The notes beneath the pieces were generated by a model that saw nothing but the letters and a program-made list of their open reading frames with translations, did not search any database and was not told the DNA's origin. A stretch of 56,735 bases of DNA, from the NCBI GenBank assembly GCA_005798825.1, contig SYIL01000038.1:1-56735 (forward strand). The letters run 5' to 3'. Shown here piece after piece: positions 18,300-26,843 of the stretch; position 1 is the stretch's first letter, and each line of letters opens with the position of its first letter. The DNA is from Bacteroidota bacterium (lineage in GTDB: Bacteria; Bacteroidota; Bacteroidia; NS11-12g; UBA955). The position numbers and the translations under genes were made by a program.

Positions 18300-19697
18300 T
18301 TGAAAAACAAATACGTTGATCTGATCAATCAAACATTTTATTTCCCTACGGATGAGTTTAAACTCGATAACAATGACAATCTGGAATTTCACAAAATTCC
18401 GTTGATGGATCTTATCGAACAATATGGAACACCGTTAAAATTTACCTATTTACCCAAGATTTCTGAAAATATTCAAAAAGCACGAACTTGGTTTAATGTG
18501 GCCATCGCCAAATCAGACTATTCAGGCAAATACTATTATTGTTACTGCACCAAAAGCAACCAATTTAGCCATGTGATTGATGAAGTTGTCAAAAATAATG
18601 TCCATATCGAAACATCCTCAGCATTTGACATAAACATTTTAGAAAGCTTATTTGAACAGGGAAAAATAAGTAAGGATAAGTTTATTGTATGCAATGGGTT
18701 TAAACGCGAAGTATATATTGAGAACATCGCCAATCTTATCAATAGCGGTTGGACAAATGTAATTCCTGTCATGGACAACAGCAATGAGATTGACTTACTT
18801 GCCAAATATACCGACAAACCGGTAACGGTAGGCATTCGAATTGCAGCTGAAGAAGAACCTAAATTCGAGTTCTACACCTCACGCCTGGGAATCGGATACA
18901 AAGACTTGGTTAATTTCTATCGTACCAAAGTAAAACGCAATAAGAATGTTACTCTCAAAATGTTGCATTTTTTTATCAATACCGGAATCTACGATACGGC
19001 ATACTATTGGAACGAACTTCACAAATGTCTCAAGGTGTATTGCGAATTAAAACGAGAATGCCCTGAGCTTGATACTTTGAATATTGGGGGTGGATTTCCC
19101 ATTAAAAATTCCATGACATTCGATTATGATTACGAATATATGGCCACTGAAATTGTAAGTCAAATAAAACAAGTTTGTTCAGAAAATAATATTGCTGAAC
19201 CCGATATTTTTACTGAATTTGGCGCTTTTACCGTGGGTGAGTCTGGTGGAAATATTTACTCAGTTTTAGACCAAAAATCACAAAATGACCGCGAAAAGTG
19301 GAACATGATCGATTCTAGTTTTATGACCACCCTGCCAGATGCTTGGGCCATTAACAAGAAATTTATGATGTTGCCCATTAATCGTTGGAATGAAGAGTAT
19401 GAGAGGGTCTTATTGGGAGGTATCACCTGCGATAGCGACGACTATTATAATTCCGAACAACATGTAAACGCCATTTATTTGCCCAAATACGACAAAGATG
19501 ACCCACTGTATTTGGGATTCTTCAATACAGGCGCCTACCAAGAAAGCATCGGAGGTTACGGAGGCATTCAACATTGTTTAACTCCCGCTCCAAAACATGT
19601 AATTATCGACCGCGATGAAAATGGCGATCACCACTTTAGACTGTTTTCCAAGGAACAGAGCTATAAAAGCATGCTCAAAACCTTGGGCTTTATGTAG
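18300..19697 (+). CDS. speA: arginine decarboxylase (PLP-dependent, fold III)
   Basis: This enzyme converts arginine to agmatine, the first step of a polyamine route. The 465-aa protein matches the compact Bacteroidota arginine decarboxylase. It opens [13 protein letters not shown] and contains [22 protein letters not shown] with the likely PLP lysine Lys85, [24 protein letters not shown] for phosphate binding, and the C-terminal [10 protein letters not shown] segment with its active-site Cys and Asp. The start codon is TTG at 18300; the family's N-terminal residues begin exactly there and no in-frame ATG lies nearby, so the rare start is supported by homology. Confidence 0.92.
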   Translation: MKNKYVDLINQTFYFPTDEFKLDNNDNLEFHKIPLMDLIEQYGTPLKFTYLPKISENIQKARTWFNVAIAKSDYSGKYYYCYCTKSNQFSHVIDEVVKNNVHIETSSAFDINILESLFEQGKISKDKFIVCNGFKREVYIENIANLINSGWTNVIPVMDNSNEIDLLAKYTDKPVTVGIRIAAEEEPKFEFYTSRLGIGYKDLVNFYRTKVKRNKNVTLKMLHFFINTGIYDTAYYWNELHKCLKVYCELKRECPELDTLNIGGGFPIKNSMTFDYDYEYMATEIVSQIKQVCSENNIAEPDIFTEFGAFTVGESGGNIYSVLDQKSQNDREKWNMIDSSFMTTLPDAWAINKKFMMLPINRWNEEYERVLLGGITCDSDDYYNSEQHVNAIYLPKYDKDDPLYLGFFNTGAYQESIGGYGGIQHCLTPAPKHVIIDRDENGDHHFRLFSKEQSYKSMLKTLGFM

Positions 19698-19716
19698 TTT
19701 CCCTTCAATCGACATT

Positions 19717-19932
19717 ATGGCCAAAGATCCATTGCATGGTATAACCCTTGAGAGAATCGTTATTGAATTGCAAGAAAAGTTTGGATGGGAAGAACTAGAC
19801 CGCCGCATTCGTATTAACTGCTTTGCGATTAATCCTAGCGTTCAATCGAGTCTAAAATTCTTGCGAAAAACACCCTGGGCCCGGATAAAAGTAGAGAATT
19901 TATTCATTGACACGATCCTCAATCACGACTAA
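19717..19932 (+). CDS. VF530 family protein (DUF2132)
   Basis: This 71-aa protein carries the whole VF530 signature: [15 protein letters not shown], the [15 protein letters not shown] segment, [18 protein letters not shown] and a final KVENLF. VF530 proteins are small helical proteins with a DNA-binding-like fold and no established function. The frame stays open upstream into speA (to 19615), but homology begins at the ATG at 19717, 19 bp after the speA stop. Co-transcription with speA is likely. Its stop codon touches a 15-bp tandem repeat. Confidence 0.92.
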   Translation: MAKDPLHGITLERIVIELQEKFGWEELDRRIRINCFAINPSVQSSLKFLRKTPWARIKVENLFIDTILNHD

Positions 19933-19970
19933 TTCACTTTCATACCATTCACTTTCATACCATTCACTTT
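19933..19970. repeat. 15-bp tandem repeat, about 2.5 copies
   Basis: TTCACTTTCATACCA occurs at 19933-19947 and 19948-19962, followed by TTCACTTT at 19963-19970. It begins right after the VF530 stop codon and runs through the stop codon of the convergent symporter gene. Confidence 0.9.
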
Positions 19971-21496
19971 GTTATTGTCACAGACTTCGATTGGGAAATT
20001 GTAGGTGTAGATGTCAACCAGAGCCCTGTGAAAGTAATTAGCCCATTTATAAGTATCAATTCATTCCCAATCTTGTAGCCATTAAAAATACCTTCTGAAA
20101 TTAATTTTAATCCCAAAGAAACATGCAGTTTGGCTTCGTAAAACTCCGGACTGCAACAAACGTCTAATGACAATACCGTTAAGGGAGCGATGATACACAC
20201 GGGCCAAATGTATTTATCGTTTAATCGTCGTTTGGTTAAAATACCGAAAGAGAATAATCCCAGCAAGGGGCCATAGGTGATACCAGCAAATTTTAAGATA
20301 AAATCGATTATCAACTTGTCGTTAATGGCTTTAAATAGCAATACCAAAATAAAAAACACAATCGCAAATGAAAAATGCACCGCCAAGCGCGTTTTTTTGT
20401 TTTGTTTTTCGCTCTTATTATTATTATTGATTCCAAGAATATCAATGCAAAAGCACGAAGTTAGTGATGTGATAGCACCGTCTACACTGGGAAACAATGC
20501 CGAAATCAGCGCAATAATAAAAATAATCCCAATGGATCCTCCAAAGACAGAACCCAAGGCAAGGGTTGGAAATAAATCGTCTGGCGCAACAACAATCGAT
20601 TGTGAAGCAGCGTAGATATGGAGAATTCCGCCCAGAAATAGAAAAAGCAAATTCACAAATACCAATACAAATGCAAAACTTAGAATATTTTTTTGCGAAT
20701 CCCTAATATTTTTTACGCTGATATTTTTTTGCATCATTTCCTGATCAAGCCCCGTCATCGCAATCGCAATAAACATTCCCCCAACAATGTGCTTTAAAAA
20801 GAACGAGGGAGCTTTAATATCTGTATTGAAAATCTGGGTATATCCTTTTTGTTGCATTAAGGACAGTGCCCCGCTAAAATCAATACCCATCGACTTTACA
20901 ATAAAAACAATACAAACCACCAAGCCCAACAGCATACCTGTGGTTTGCAATGTATCTGTGTATACAATCGTTTTCACACCCCCTTCAAACGTGTATAATA
21001 AAATCAGTAGCAAAATAACACTGGCAGTAAGTTCGAATGGAATTGACAACTTATCAAAAATAAAAATCTGAAGAATGCTGATAACCAAATACAATCGGGC
21101 AGTTGCGCCTACCAATCGTGACAGGATGAAGAAGGAAGCCCCCGCCTTGTGCGCATTCATGCCAAATCGTTTGTCTAAGTAGGTATAAATAGACCTTAAA
21201 TCCATTTTGTAATACAGTGGAAGCAATACAAATGCAATCACCAAATACCCCAAAAAATAACCCAAAACCAACTGAAAATAATAGAAATTGCTATTGCCCA
21301 CTGCCCCAGGAACACTCACAAAAGTTACACCACTCAGACTCGTACCAATCATTCCAAATGCAACCAACATCCAATTGCTATTTTTATTTCCAATAAAAAA
21401 AGATTCGTTATTAGAATTGCGACCCGTAATCCAAGCAACCCCCAATAATATCAAGAAATAAACAATTACAAAACCAAAAAGCAGGGTTGGTGACAT
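19964..21496 (-). CDS. sodium:solute symporter (SSS family)
   Basis: This 510-aa inner-membrane protein has about 13 hydrophobic segments. It matches the Na+/solute symporter fold: GRNSNNESFFIGNKNSNW in the first loop, then MIGTSLSGVTFVSVPG in helix 2, YYKMDLRSIYTYLDKRFG, GGVKTIVYTDTLQT, and SALFPSVDGAITSLTS with the Ser-rich sodium-site helix. The substrate cannot be told; sugars, amino acids and sialic acid are all possible in this family. The last codons and stop lie in a 15-bp tandem repeat. Start ATG at 21496. It is transcribed in the same direction as the upstream 896-aa gene with a 152-bp gap. Confidence 0.92.
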   Translation of the reverse strand: MSPTLLFGFVIVYFLILLGVAWITGRNSNNESFFIGNKNSNWMLVAFGMIGTSLSGVTFVSVPGAVGNSNFYYFQLVLGYFLGYLVIAFVLLPLYYKMDLRSIYTYLDKRFGMNAHKAGASFFILSRLVGATARLYLVISILQIFIFDKLSIPFELTASVILLLILLYTFEGGVKTIVYTDTLQTTGMLLGLVVCIVFIVKSMGIDFSGALSLMQQKGYTQIFNTDIKAPSFFLKHIVGGMFIAIAMTGLDQEMMQKNISVKNIRDSQKNILSFAFVLVFVNLLFLFLGGILHIYAASQSIVVAPDDLFPTLALGSVFGGSIGIIFIIALISALFPSVDGAITSLTSCFCIDILGINNNNKSEKQNKKTRLAVHFSFAIVFFILVLLFKAINDKLIIDFILKFAGITYGPLLGLFSFGILTKRRLNDKYIWPVCIIAPLTVLSLDVCCSPEFYEAKLHVSLGLKLISEGIFNGYKIGNELILINGLITFTGLWLTSTPTISQSKSVTITK

Positions 21497-21642
21497 GGAT
21501 TAATGTGTTAAAATTTTAAGATACAACGTAGATAAAACAAGCCATAAAAAAGTGTCATTCGGTTGTTATTATTAGGGTTAGACCGATCCCAACGCACTTT
21601 GCCAGTGTAATTTCTGTATGTATGTGTTTGGCTGTTTGTCTC

Positions 21643-21658
21643 ATTGTCCTATTGTCCT
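21643..21658. repeat. 8-bp direct duplication at the end of the 896-aa ORF
   Basis: ATTGTCCT is present twice in tandem (21643-21650 and 21651-21658). The duplication contains the TAG stop and the last codons of the minus-strand gene that ends at 21649. Confidence 0.75.
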
Positions 21659-24339
21659 ACTCTGTTTTTGGGAATTCCCAAGATTCTTCGTATACTTTCA
21701 TCAGTAAACAATTGCTCCTCAACGGCTTGCAAAGGCAAATAAAACAATGTAAGATTTTTTATTTCCATTTTGCGAAATGCATCACCATTCAGACAGTATA
21801 CCCTGCCATCGGAATGTCTTGCTGCAAAAAATGATACGCGAGCAGGATCTAAAAGAACAGAAAATTCCAGGCTTTTTTGCTGCGACGCAATTGGCTGAAG
21901 AACTTGAATGGCGTCGGGCTTTCGAAAACCAACCAATAACTGCGTAATTTCAATCGGAGCGAGTCCCGGGTCTGCAATCACAATATTGAGAGACAAAATT
22001 GAATCTGATGGCATGGGCTTTGCCCATGCAAACCTCCCTAAGCTTCTAATTTTAAAAGCATTTCTTACCATTCCCTTGGGTGGTAAGCTTGTTTCCAAAA
22101 CAGCAGCATAGGTTTCGGTCAATAACTTATTTGTCTGACCCAATTGAAAGACATCGAAAGCTTGTTTTTTTTGATTGTGGATAGAAATGACCTGGTGCAT
22201 TAATTTTTCGAATCGGATTTGCTCTCGCTTTGCAATTTTTACATCCGAAAGATACCGTGTTTTGGGTTGTAGCAACTCAATTTCCCACAATCCCTCGCTG
22301 CTTCGCAACAACAAAAAATACCGAATACCTTTTTGTACAAAATCAATATCCCAAAATTTGTGAATGCGAAAAAAGTTATCCATAACTTCTTTGCTTGGCC
22401 ACGAGGTGTTAAATGCCAAAGGGTATTCTTTTAGGGGTTTTAGCTCAGGAAAAAGCGATTCTGTTTTATCGAATACGATTATTTCAACAACTGATTTTTG
22501 AAGGGTATTTTTGGTTTGAAACCTCCGCACCCCAATGAGTGCCTTGCCACGCAGCAATGCAAATGGTTCGGAACCCTTGGCCTTTTCTCCTGCCCTGGCG
22601 ACCCTAAACTCCGAAAATTTGTCAATCACCTGTTTGGATTCATCGGGATTTAACAAGTAATTGAATCCCTGGGTATGGAGTCTTTCTTCTAGTTTGATAC
22701 AATTAATTGTGGTTTGGGTGATTGCTGTTTTACGCCCACTGTAAAATTGGGAAAAATCAATCGGTGCGATATTGTCATCAGAAAAATCATAATCATAATT
22801 ATATTGGTTTATCCATCTACCATTGTCAGCCTGAAACAAGACTTTAGCCGTCTTTGCTGTTGAAGGGGTTTTATTTTCGCTCGAAGAGATAACAGCATTG
22901 GGCTTCCAGGCATAAAATCGAGAAGCTGCGTTGGGCAACCCGACAAATCGGATATCAATAAAATAGCCATCTTTCAGGGTGAGCATTTGCTTGCCAACAA
23001 AAGCTTCAATATCAATAACCATCGAAGCAGCCAACACATACTTTTGACCATTGCTATCTAGACTCAAAGGGGGAGAATACGCCATTTGCCGTTGAATATT
23101 GTCCATGATTTTCACTCGCAATCGGTAAGAACCCGAAAAATCTTTGCCACCCACATATTTCATGCATGCCTTTGGAACCATTATTACGCATTTCCCTTCA
23201 GCAACATACAATCGATCTTCTTTGTTTGTGGCATTAAATTCATACCAACCATCACTGTAGTCAAGAATTAAAGGCGCAGTGATTGGCAAGGGAAACTGGG
23301 ATTTGGATTGAAGCGACACAATCGGTTGTGGTATTGCAAAATCATTGACTTTTTCTGCCAATGGATCGGTAAATTCGCTTTCTTCTGCGGGAGAAATTAG
23401 CGAAAAATAACTTGCTAAAAACTGCTTTTCGGATGTGAGTAAATTGGGATCTTGGCTCAAATAATGAAGCATTAATGGAGTCATGTCCCCCGTATTAAAT
23501 TCATTTCCCTTTGTAGGATTTTGAACTGCTTTATGAAAACCCACTTTCATCACTACGTCACCCAATGCCGTTATATCTTTCTGGGCCATCCAACTTGCAT
23601 TGTCAATTATATTGAGACGTTGCAGCAATCCCATACGCTTCAGTGACTCAGGCAAATGGTATATTCTGTCGAGGGAAATTCCAAATTCTTGGATTGTAGG
23701 AAATTGCAATGCCACTGCATCAACCGCTGCTTGTGCTTCTTTTTCATCAAACGGGGCAACAAGACTGAGTCTTTTACATGCCTTCCATCCCTTGAAAAAA
23801 TCGTATTGGTCGGGAACAACATCAAAAACCAATGTAATACCGGGTATAAGGGCCCAATTTTTATTCATCAACAAAGCATCTTCCTTGCCTGTTGGAATAT
23901 ACAAAACCAAACTATGCAACCATTCGAGCTGGCTTAAATCTTCATCAGAAAGTATACCAAGATATTGTTGAAGAACAACCTCATCAACATTATCAAGCCT
24001 GCTCAACACTTGTGCTACCCTCGCAATATCCACATCAGCGGCAACCCTAATCCGCTGAACCTGTTGAAATTGGTCTAACTTATTGGCAATCCATTCTAAT
24101 TCTGCTGGGCTTGTGATCTCAATATTAAGAGAATACCCAGGTACAGAGAATCTGGGTTTTACATACTGATTTTGGGCATGGGCTTGGGCTGATAAAATCA
24201 AATAAAAAAGGCAAACCATCCAAGAATAAATAGAAACAGTAGGTCTCGTATTGGGGGTGCGTTGAGTTTCCCATGAATCAGCAAGGCCCAAAAAGCCCTG
24301 CAGATTTCTGTTTCTTCGAATGCCATTAAAGTGCTTCAC
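21649..24339 (-). CDS. large exported protein of unknown function (896 aa)
   Basis: I do not recognise this family. The reading frame is intact over 2.7 kb. A hydrophobic export signal (about residues 37-56, ending AQAHAQ) lies after an unusually long polar stretch. Residues about 70-260 contain spaced hydrophobic strands followed by LPESLKRMGLLQRLNI-type segments, reminiscent of a diverged leucine-rich-repeat solenoid. The rest is a mix of beta-rich segments with no catalytic signature, and no T9SS C-terminal domain is evident. The first codon is GTG at 24339; the only other candidate, ATG at 24219, would place the hydrophobic core at the very N-terminus without basic residues. Tandem octamer repeats flank both ends of the gene. 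Confidence 0.75.
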   Translation of the reverse strand: MKHFNGIRRNRNLQGFLGLADSWETQRTPNTRPTVSIYSWMVCLFYLILSAQAHAQNQYVKPRFSVPGYSLNIEITSPAELEWIANKLDQFQQVQRIRVAADVDIARVAQVLSRLDNVDEVVLQQYLGILSDEDLSQLEWLHSLVLYIPTGKEDALLMNKNWALIPGITLVFDVVPDQYDFFKGWKACKRLSLVAPFDEKEAQAAVDAVALQFPTIQEFGISLDRIYHLPESLKRMGLLQRLNIIDNASWMAQKDITALGDVVMKVGFHKAVQNPTKGNEFNTGDMTPLMLHYLSQDPNLLTSEKQFLASYFSLISPAEESEFTDPLAEKVNDFAIPQPIVSLQSKSQFPLPITAPLILDYSDGWYEFNATNKEDRLYVAEGKCVIMVPKACMKYVGGKDFSGSYRLRVKIMDNIQRQMAYSPPLSLDSNGQKYVLAASMVIDIEAFVGKQMLTLKDGYFIDIRFVGLPNAASRFYAWKPNAVISSSENKTPSTAKTAKVLFQADNGRWINQYNYDYDFSDDNIAPIDFSQFYSGRKTAITQTTINCIKLEERLHTQGFNYLLNPDESKQVIDKFSEFRVARAGEKAKGSEPFALLRGKALIGVRRFQTKNTLQKSVVEIIVFDKTESLFPELKPLKEYPLAFNTSWPSKEVMDNFFRIHKFWDIDFVQKGIRYFLLLRSSEGLWEIELLQPKTRYLSDVKIAKREQIRFEKLMHQVISIHNQKKQAFDVFQLGQTNKLLTETYAAVLETSLPPKGMVRNAFKIRSLGRFAWAKPMPSDSILSLNIVIADPGLAPIEITQLLVGFRKPDAIQVLQPIASQQKSLEFSVLLDPARVSFFAARHSDGRVYCLNGDAFRKMEIKNLTLFYLPLQAVEEQLFTDESIRRILGIPKNRVGQ

Positions 24340-24346
24340 GTTATTG

Positions 24347-24394
24347 GATTGGAGAATTGGAGGATTGGAGAATTGGAGGATTGCAGGATCGGAT
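24347..24394. repeat. octamer tandem repeat, about six copies
   Basis: Units of (G/A)ATTGGAG run from 24347 to 24394, alternating GATTGGAG and AATTGGAG (so also a 16-bp period); the last two copies are degenerate. The array lies immediately upstream of the GTG start of the 896-aa gene, where its promoter and translation start region would be. Confidence 0.85.
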
Positions 24395-24439
24395 GGGCCA
24401 TATCAGAAACAGATGATTCACAATTGAGATGGGATTTTC

Positions 24440-25186
24440 CTATTGCCAAGATCGAATGTCGCAAAGTATATGGGTTAATTTGCCTGTAATGGCGTTTTCA
24501 ATTCCTTGGGCAGAAAGGGTATCGATGCGAACATGACCGTGAGCGTGCAGAATTCGGCCATTGCCTATGTAAATCCCCACATGCACCACTTTTGCATTTG
24601 TATTGCTAAAATACGCCAAATCGCCAATGGCGATTTGGCTCCACATTTTTTTTATACCCATTGTTGCTTGTTCATGGGCATCGCGTGGCATCGATACGTT
24701 TAGCAATTTCCCAACAACCTGAATTAAGCCACTGCAATCGATTCCCCAAAAAGTCCTTCCACCCCATAAATAAGGGGTATTAAGAAAACACTGTGCTATT
24801 TCGTAGGATTTTTCTGGGAGCTTTTTTCCAGGATGAAAGTGGTATACAGAACCATGAATCTCTAATTCCTTTGCGTCAGGAATAAGGCTACCTGGGGAAA
24901 GCAAAATTTCATCCCCTTGTTTGCCTATCAACCTTGCACCAATTTCATCCACAATATTCCATTTAAGCCCTAAATAAGAGGTTGCATCTTCCAAATATAG
25001 TGCGGGAATCCAACCCAAATAATGGTCTTCATTACAGCGAACCTCAAACCAATCAGCTTCTTTGCTTAGCAGCGTACACGTTTCTCCAAATAGCAAGGAA
25101 CTTGTCATCTCCATTTTTGAAGATGCCCCTGCACGTATTGGGGCCCATGATTTTAAACACAAAAACTGCTGTTTATGGGTTTGCAT
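24440..25186 (-). CDS. C40 (NlpC/P60) family peptidase with SH3-like domains
   Basis: This is a cell-wall peptide hydrolase of the gamma-D-Glu-diamino-acid endopeptidase type. The 248-aa protein has SH3-like domains over about residues 10-125 and a C-terminal NlpC/P60 domain. Its catalytic Cys151 is in GIDCSGLIQ, and the catalytic His is in KVVHVGIYIG (His202). A further conserved His lies in RILHAHGH. YLWGGRTFWGIDCSG is a textbook match. No signal peptide is seen, so it is either cytoplasmic (muropeptide recycling) or exported by another route. It follows the ferredoxin gene by 26 bp on the same strand. Confidence 0.92.
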   Translation of the reverse strand: MQTHKQQFLCLKSWAPIRAGASSKMEMTSSLLFGETCTLLSKEADWFEVRCNEDHYLGWIPALYLEDATSYLGLKWNIVDEIGARLIGKQGDEILLSPGSLIPDAKELEIHGSVYHFHPGKKLPEKSYEIAQCFLNTPYLWGGRTFWGIDCSGLIQVVGKLLNVSMPRDAHEQATMGIKKMWSQIAIGDLAYFSNTNAKVVHVGIYIGNGRILHAHGHVRIDTLSAQGIENAITGKLTHILCDIRSWQ

Positions 25187-25212
25187 TGTTACGAAGATAA
25201 GATATAGGCCAA

Positions 25213-25560
25213 TTACAAATGCAAACGCGCCTTTCGATCCAGTAAAATCGTTTCACTTTCAACATGGTCAGGATCTGGAACACAACAATCAACCGGGCAA
25301 ACAGCTGCGCATTGTGGCTCTTCGTGAAAACCCATGCATTCTGTACATTTATCAGGTACAATAAAATAAACCTCTTGGCTCACAGGAGTAAATTTTTGAT
25401 TGACGTCAACCTGCACACCACTGGCCAATAAAAATTCGCCCATAATATCTGTTCCGTCAGCAATTGCCCATTCAACACCCGCCTCATAAATGGCATTGTT
25501 TGGACATTCGGGTTCGCAAGCTCCGCAGTTTATACATTCTTCCGTAATAATGATTGCCAT
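25213..25560 (-). CDS. 4Fe-4S dicluster ferredoxin
   Basis: This 115-aa electron carrier has two cluster motifs. The first is CINCGACEPECP; the second, CTECMGFHEEPQCAAVCPVDCC, has an enlarged loop between its second and third cysteines. This is the Bacteroidota/NifF-like dicluster ferredoxin pattern, with an acidic spacer of about 40 residues between the motifs. The protein is small, acidic and cytoplasmic; the redox partner is unknown. Start ATG at 25560 with a -7 box 11 bp upstream. Confidence 0.93.
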   Translation of the reverse strand: MAIIITEECINCGACEPECPNNAIYEAGVEWAIADGTDIMGEFLLASGVQVDVNQKFTPVSQEVYFIVPDKCTECMGFHEEPQCAAVCPVDCCVPDPDHVESETILLDRKARLHL

Positions 25561-25570
25561 AATTGTAATA

Positions 25571-25578
25571 CAAAGTTA
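25571..25578 (-). promoter_or_regulatory. -7 box of the ferredoxin gene
   Basis: The minus strand reads TAACTTTG, an exact TAnnTTTG match ending 10 bp before the ATG at 25560. A TTG (complement of 25601-25603) lies 22 bp upstream, slightly far for a -33 element. Confidence 0.5.
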
Positions 25579-25619
25579 CAACCCTTTCGTAACTTCGACC
25601 CAATATTTACCCCCATAAT

Positions 25620-26123
25620 ATGGAAATTGCCATTTTAAGCGACATACACAACCATTCTAAAAATCTAAGCCGTGCGCTGCAGTCTATTCAGAATGAAGGA
25701 ATTTCTACTGTCATTTTTTGCGGGAATTTTTGTTCACCCGAAGTTATAGAACAAATGGGTTTGTGTTCTCTAACCATTTATGCAGTATTTGGCGATAGAG
25801 ATATTGACCGCGAACCATTAAAAATAGCCACCAATCGACATAAATCGATCTTTTTGCAAGGAGAATACATTGGTGGCGAAGAAAATCCTCTCATCCTTGA
25901 CAATATTCGATTCGGGGTAAGCCACTATGCTTTTTATGCACAGACAATGATTAAAACTGGGTGGTTTGATGTGGTTTGCTACGGTCAATCACAGAAAGCA
26001 CACAAACAAAAATTTGGGATTTCGCTTTTGCTAAATCCTGGGTCCATAGCTGGAATTGATTCTGAGCCAAGTTATGCTATTTTTGAAACGAAGATGCTAA
26101 GTTCTCGCATTGTTTTGTTTTGA
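25620..26123 (+). CDS. metallophosphoesterase-like protein (YfcE/MJ0936 type) with altered metal site
   Basis: The 167-aa protein follows the YfcE-type calcineurin-like phosphoesterase fold: SDIHNH at the start (Asp8 and His10 kept), a middle VSHYAF (His102 kept) and the C-terminal LLLNPGSIAG. The other metal-binding motifs differ. The usual GD is GN (residues 35-36), the usual GNxD is GDRD (58-61), and the usual GHTH is GQSQ (122-125), so both late metal histidines are lost. The frame is intact, so it is a divergent or inactive paralogue rather than a decayed gene. It is convergent with udk. Confidence 0.85.
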   Translation: MEIAILSDIHNHSKNLSRALQSIQNEGISTVIFCGNFCSPEVIEQMGLCSLTIYAVFGDRDIDREPLKIATNRHKSIFLQGEYIGGEENPLILDNIRFGVSHYAFYAQTMIKTGWFDVVCYGQSQKAHKQKFGISLLLNPGSIAGIDSEPSYAIFETKMLSSRIVLF

Positions 26124-26188
26124 TTTTTTGCCCCAGCCAATTTGCCTTGCATGACTTTACAATCCCAAACCATGCCAATTGTTTTTGC

Positions 26189-26842
26189 TTAATTTCTAGA
26201 CAATTTTTCCAACACGGTTGCATCCGCTTGGCTGTAAATTTGTTTTGTAATGAACTGAATATGGGTATCGGCTGGGCCGCTATTTTCAATTACCAGATTG
26301 CATCGTTCTTTATGGGGTAAAATATGGGTATTGAATGCTGGTATTACGTGATATTCCCATTGGTGTATACTCCGCTTTAGGGGTATTCCTCGCTCTTTTA
26401 TATCCCTATCCAAACGACGATTAAAACACAAGTCTAAATCACAATTAATAAAGATCCGATAATCAAGCAACGCATCAATCTCTGGATAGTCTAACACAAA
26501 TAATCCCTCGACTACCAAAATTGGTGATGGATGAACAAGGATAATTTCTTCAGGCACATCATAATTTTCAAAGTGGTATTTGGATATTTTAACAGATTTA
26601 TAGGCAATAAGATCCCGCAAATCATTGTAGAACCGTTCACTGAACAATGCCGCGGGTAAATCATAGTTGACCTCACCAAATTCATCACGCCATTGAAATT
26701 CCAGGGGCTTGTAATAATCATCGAAGCCTACAATTGTAATGTTTTCAACAAATGCTTTGCGCAGGGCATTGACATAGAAAGTTTTGCCAGAACCCGACAA
26801 TCCAATTATCCCGATGACAAATGGCTTAATCTGCATACCCAT
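26189..26842 (-). CDS. udk: uridine kinase family protein
   Basis: This P-loop kinase phosphorylates uridine/cytidine in pyrimidine salvage. The 217-aa protein has a Walker A motif GLSGSGKT (residues 14-21), then GFDDYYKPLEF with the catalytic Asp region, NYDLPAALF (the usual NFDHP-like element), and VVEGLFVLDYPEI followed by RLDRDIKERG in the lid. The NFDHP element and lid are somewhat divergent, so related substrates cannot be excluded. It starts one base after the stop of the upstream MORN-repeat gene, so the two are co-transcribed. Confidence 0.85.
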   Translation of the reverse strand: MGMQIKPFVIGIIGLSGSGKTFYVNALRKAFVENITIVGFDDYYKPLEFQWRDEFGEVNYDLPAALFSERFYNDLRDLIAYKSVKISKYHFENYDVPEEIILVHPSPILVVEGLFVLDYPEIDALLDYRIFINCDLDLCFNRRLDRDIKERGIPLKRSIHQWEYHVIPAFNTHILPHKERCNLVIENSGPADTHIQFITKQIYSQADATVLEKLSRN

Positions 26843-26843
26843 G

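Noticed and set aside
19615-19716. Upstream extension of the VF530 reading frame into speA
   Set aside because: It overlaps the end of a well-supported gene and has no family similarity; homology starts at the ATG at 19717.
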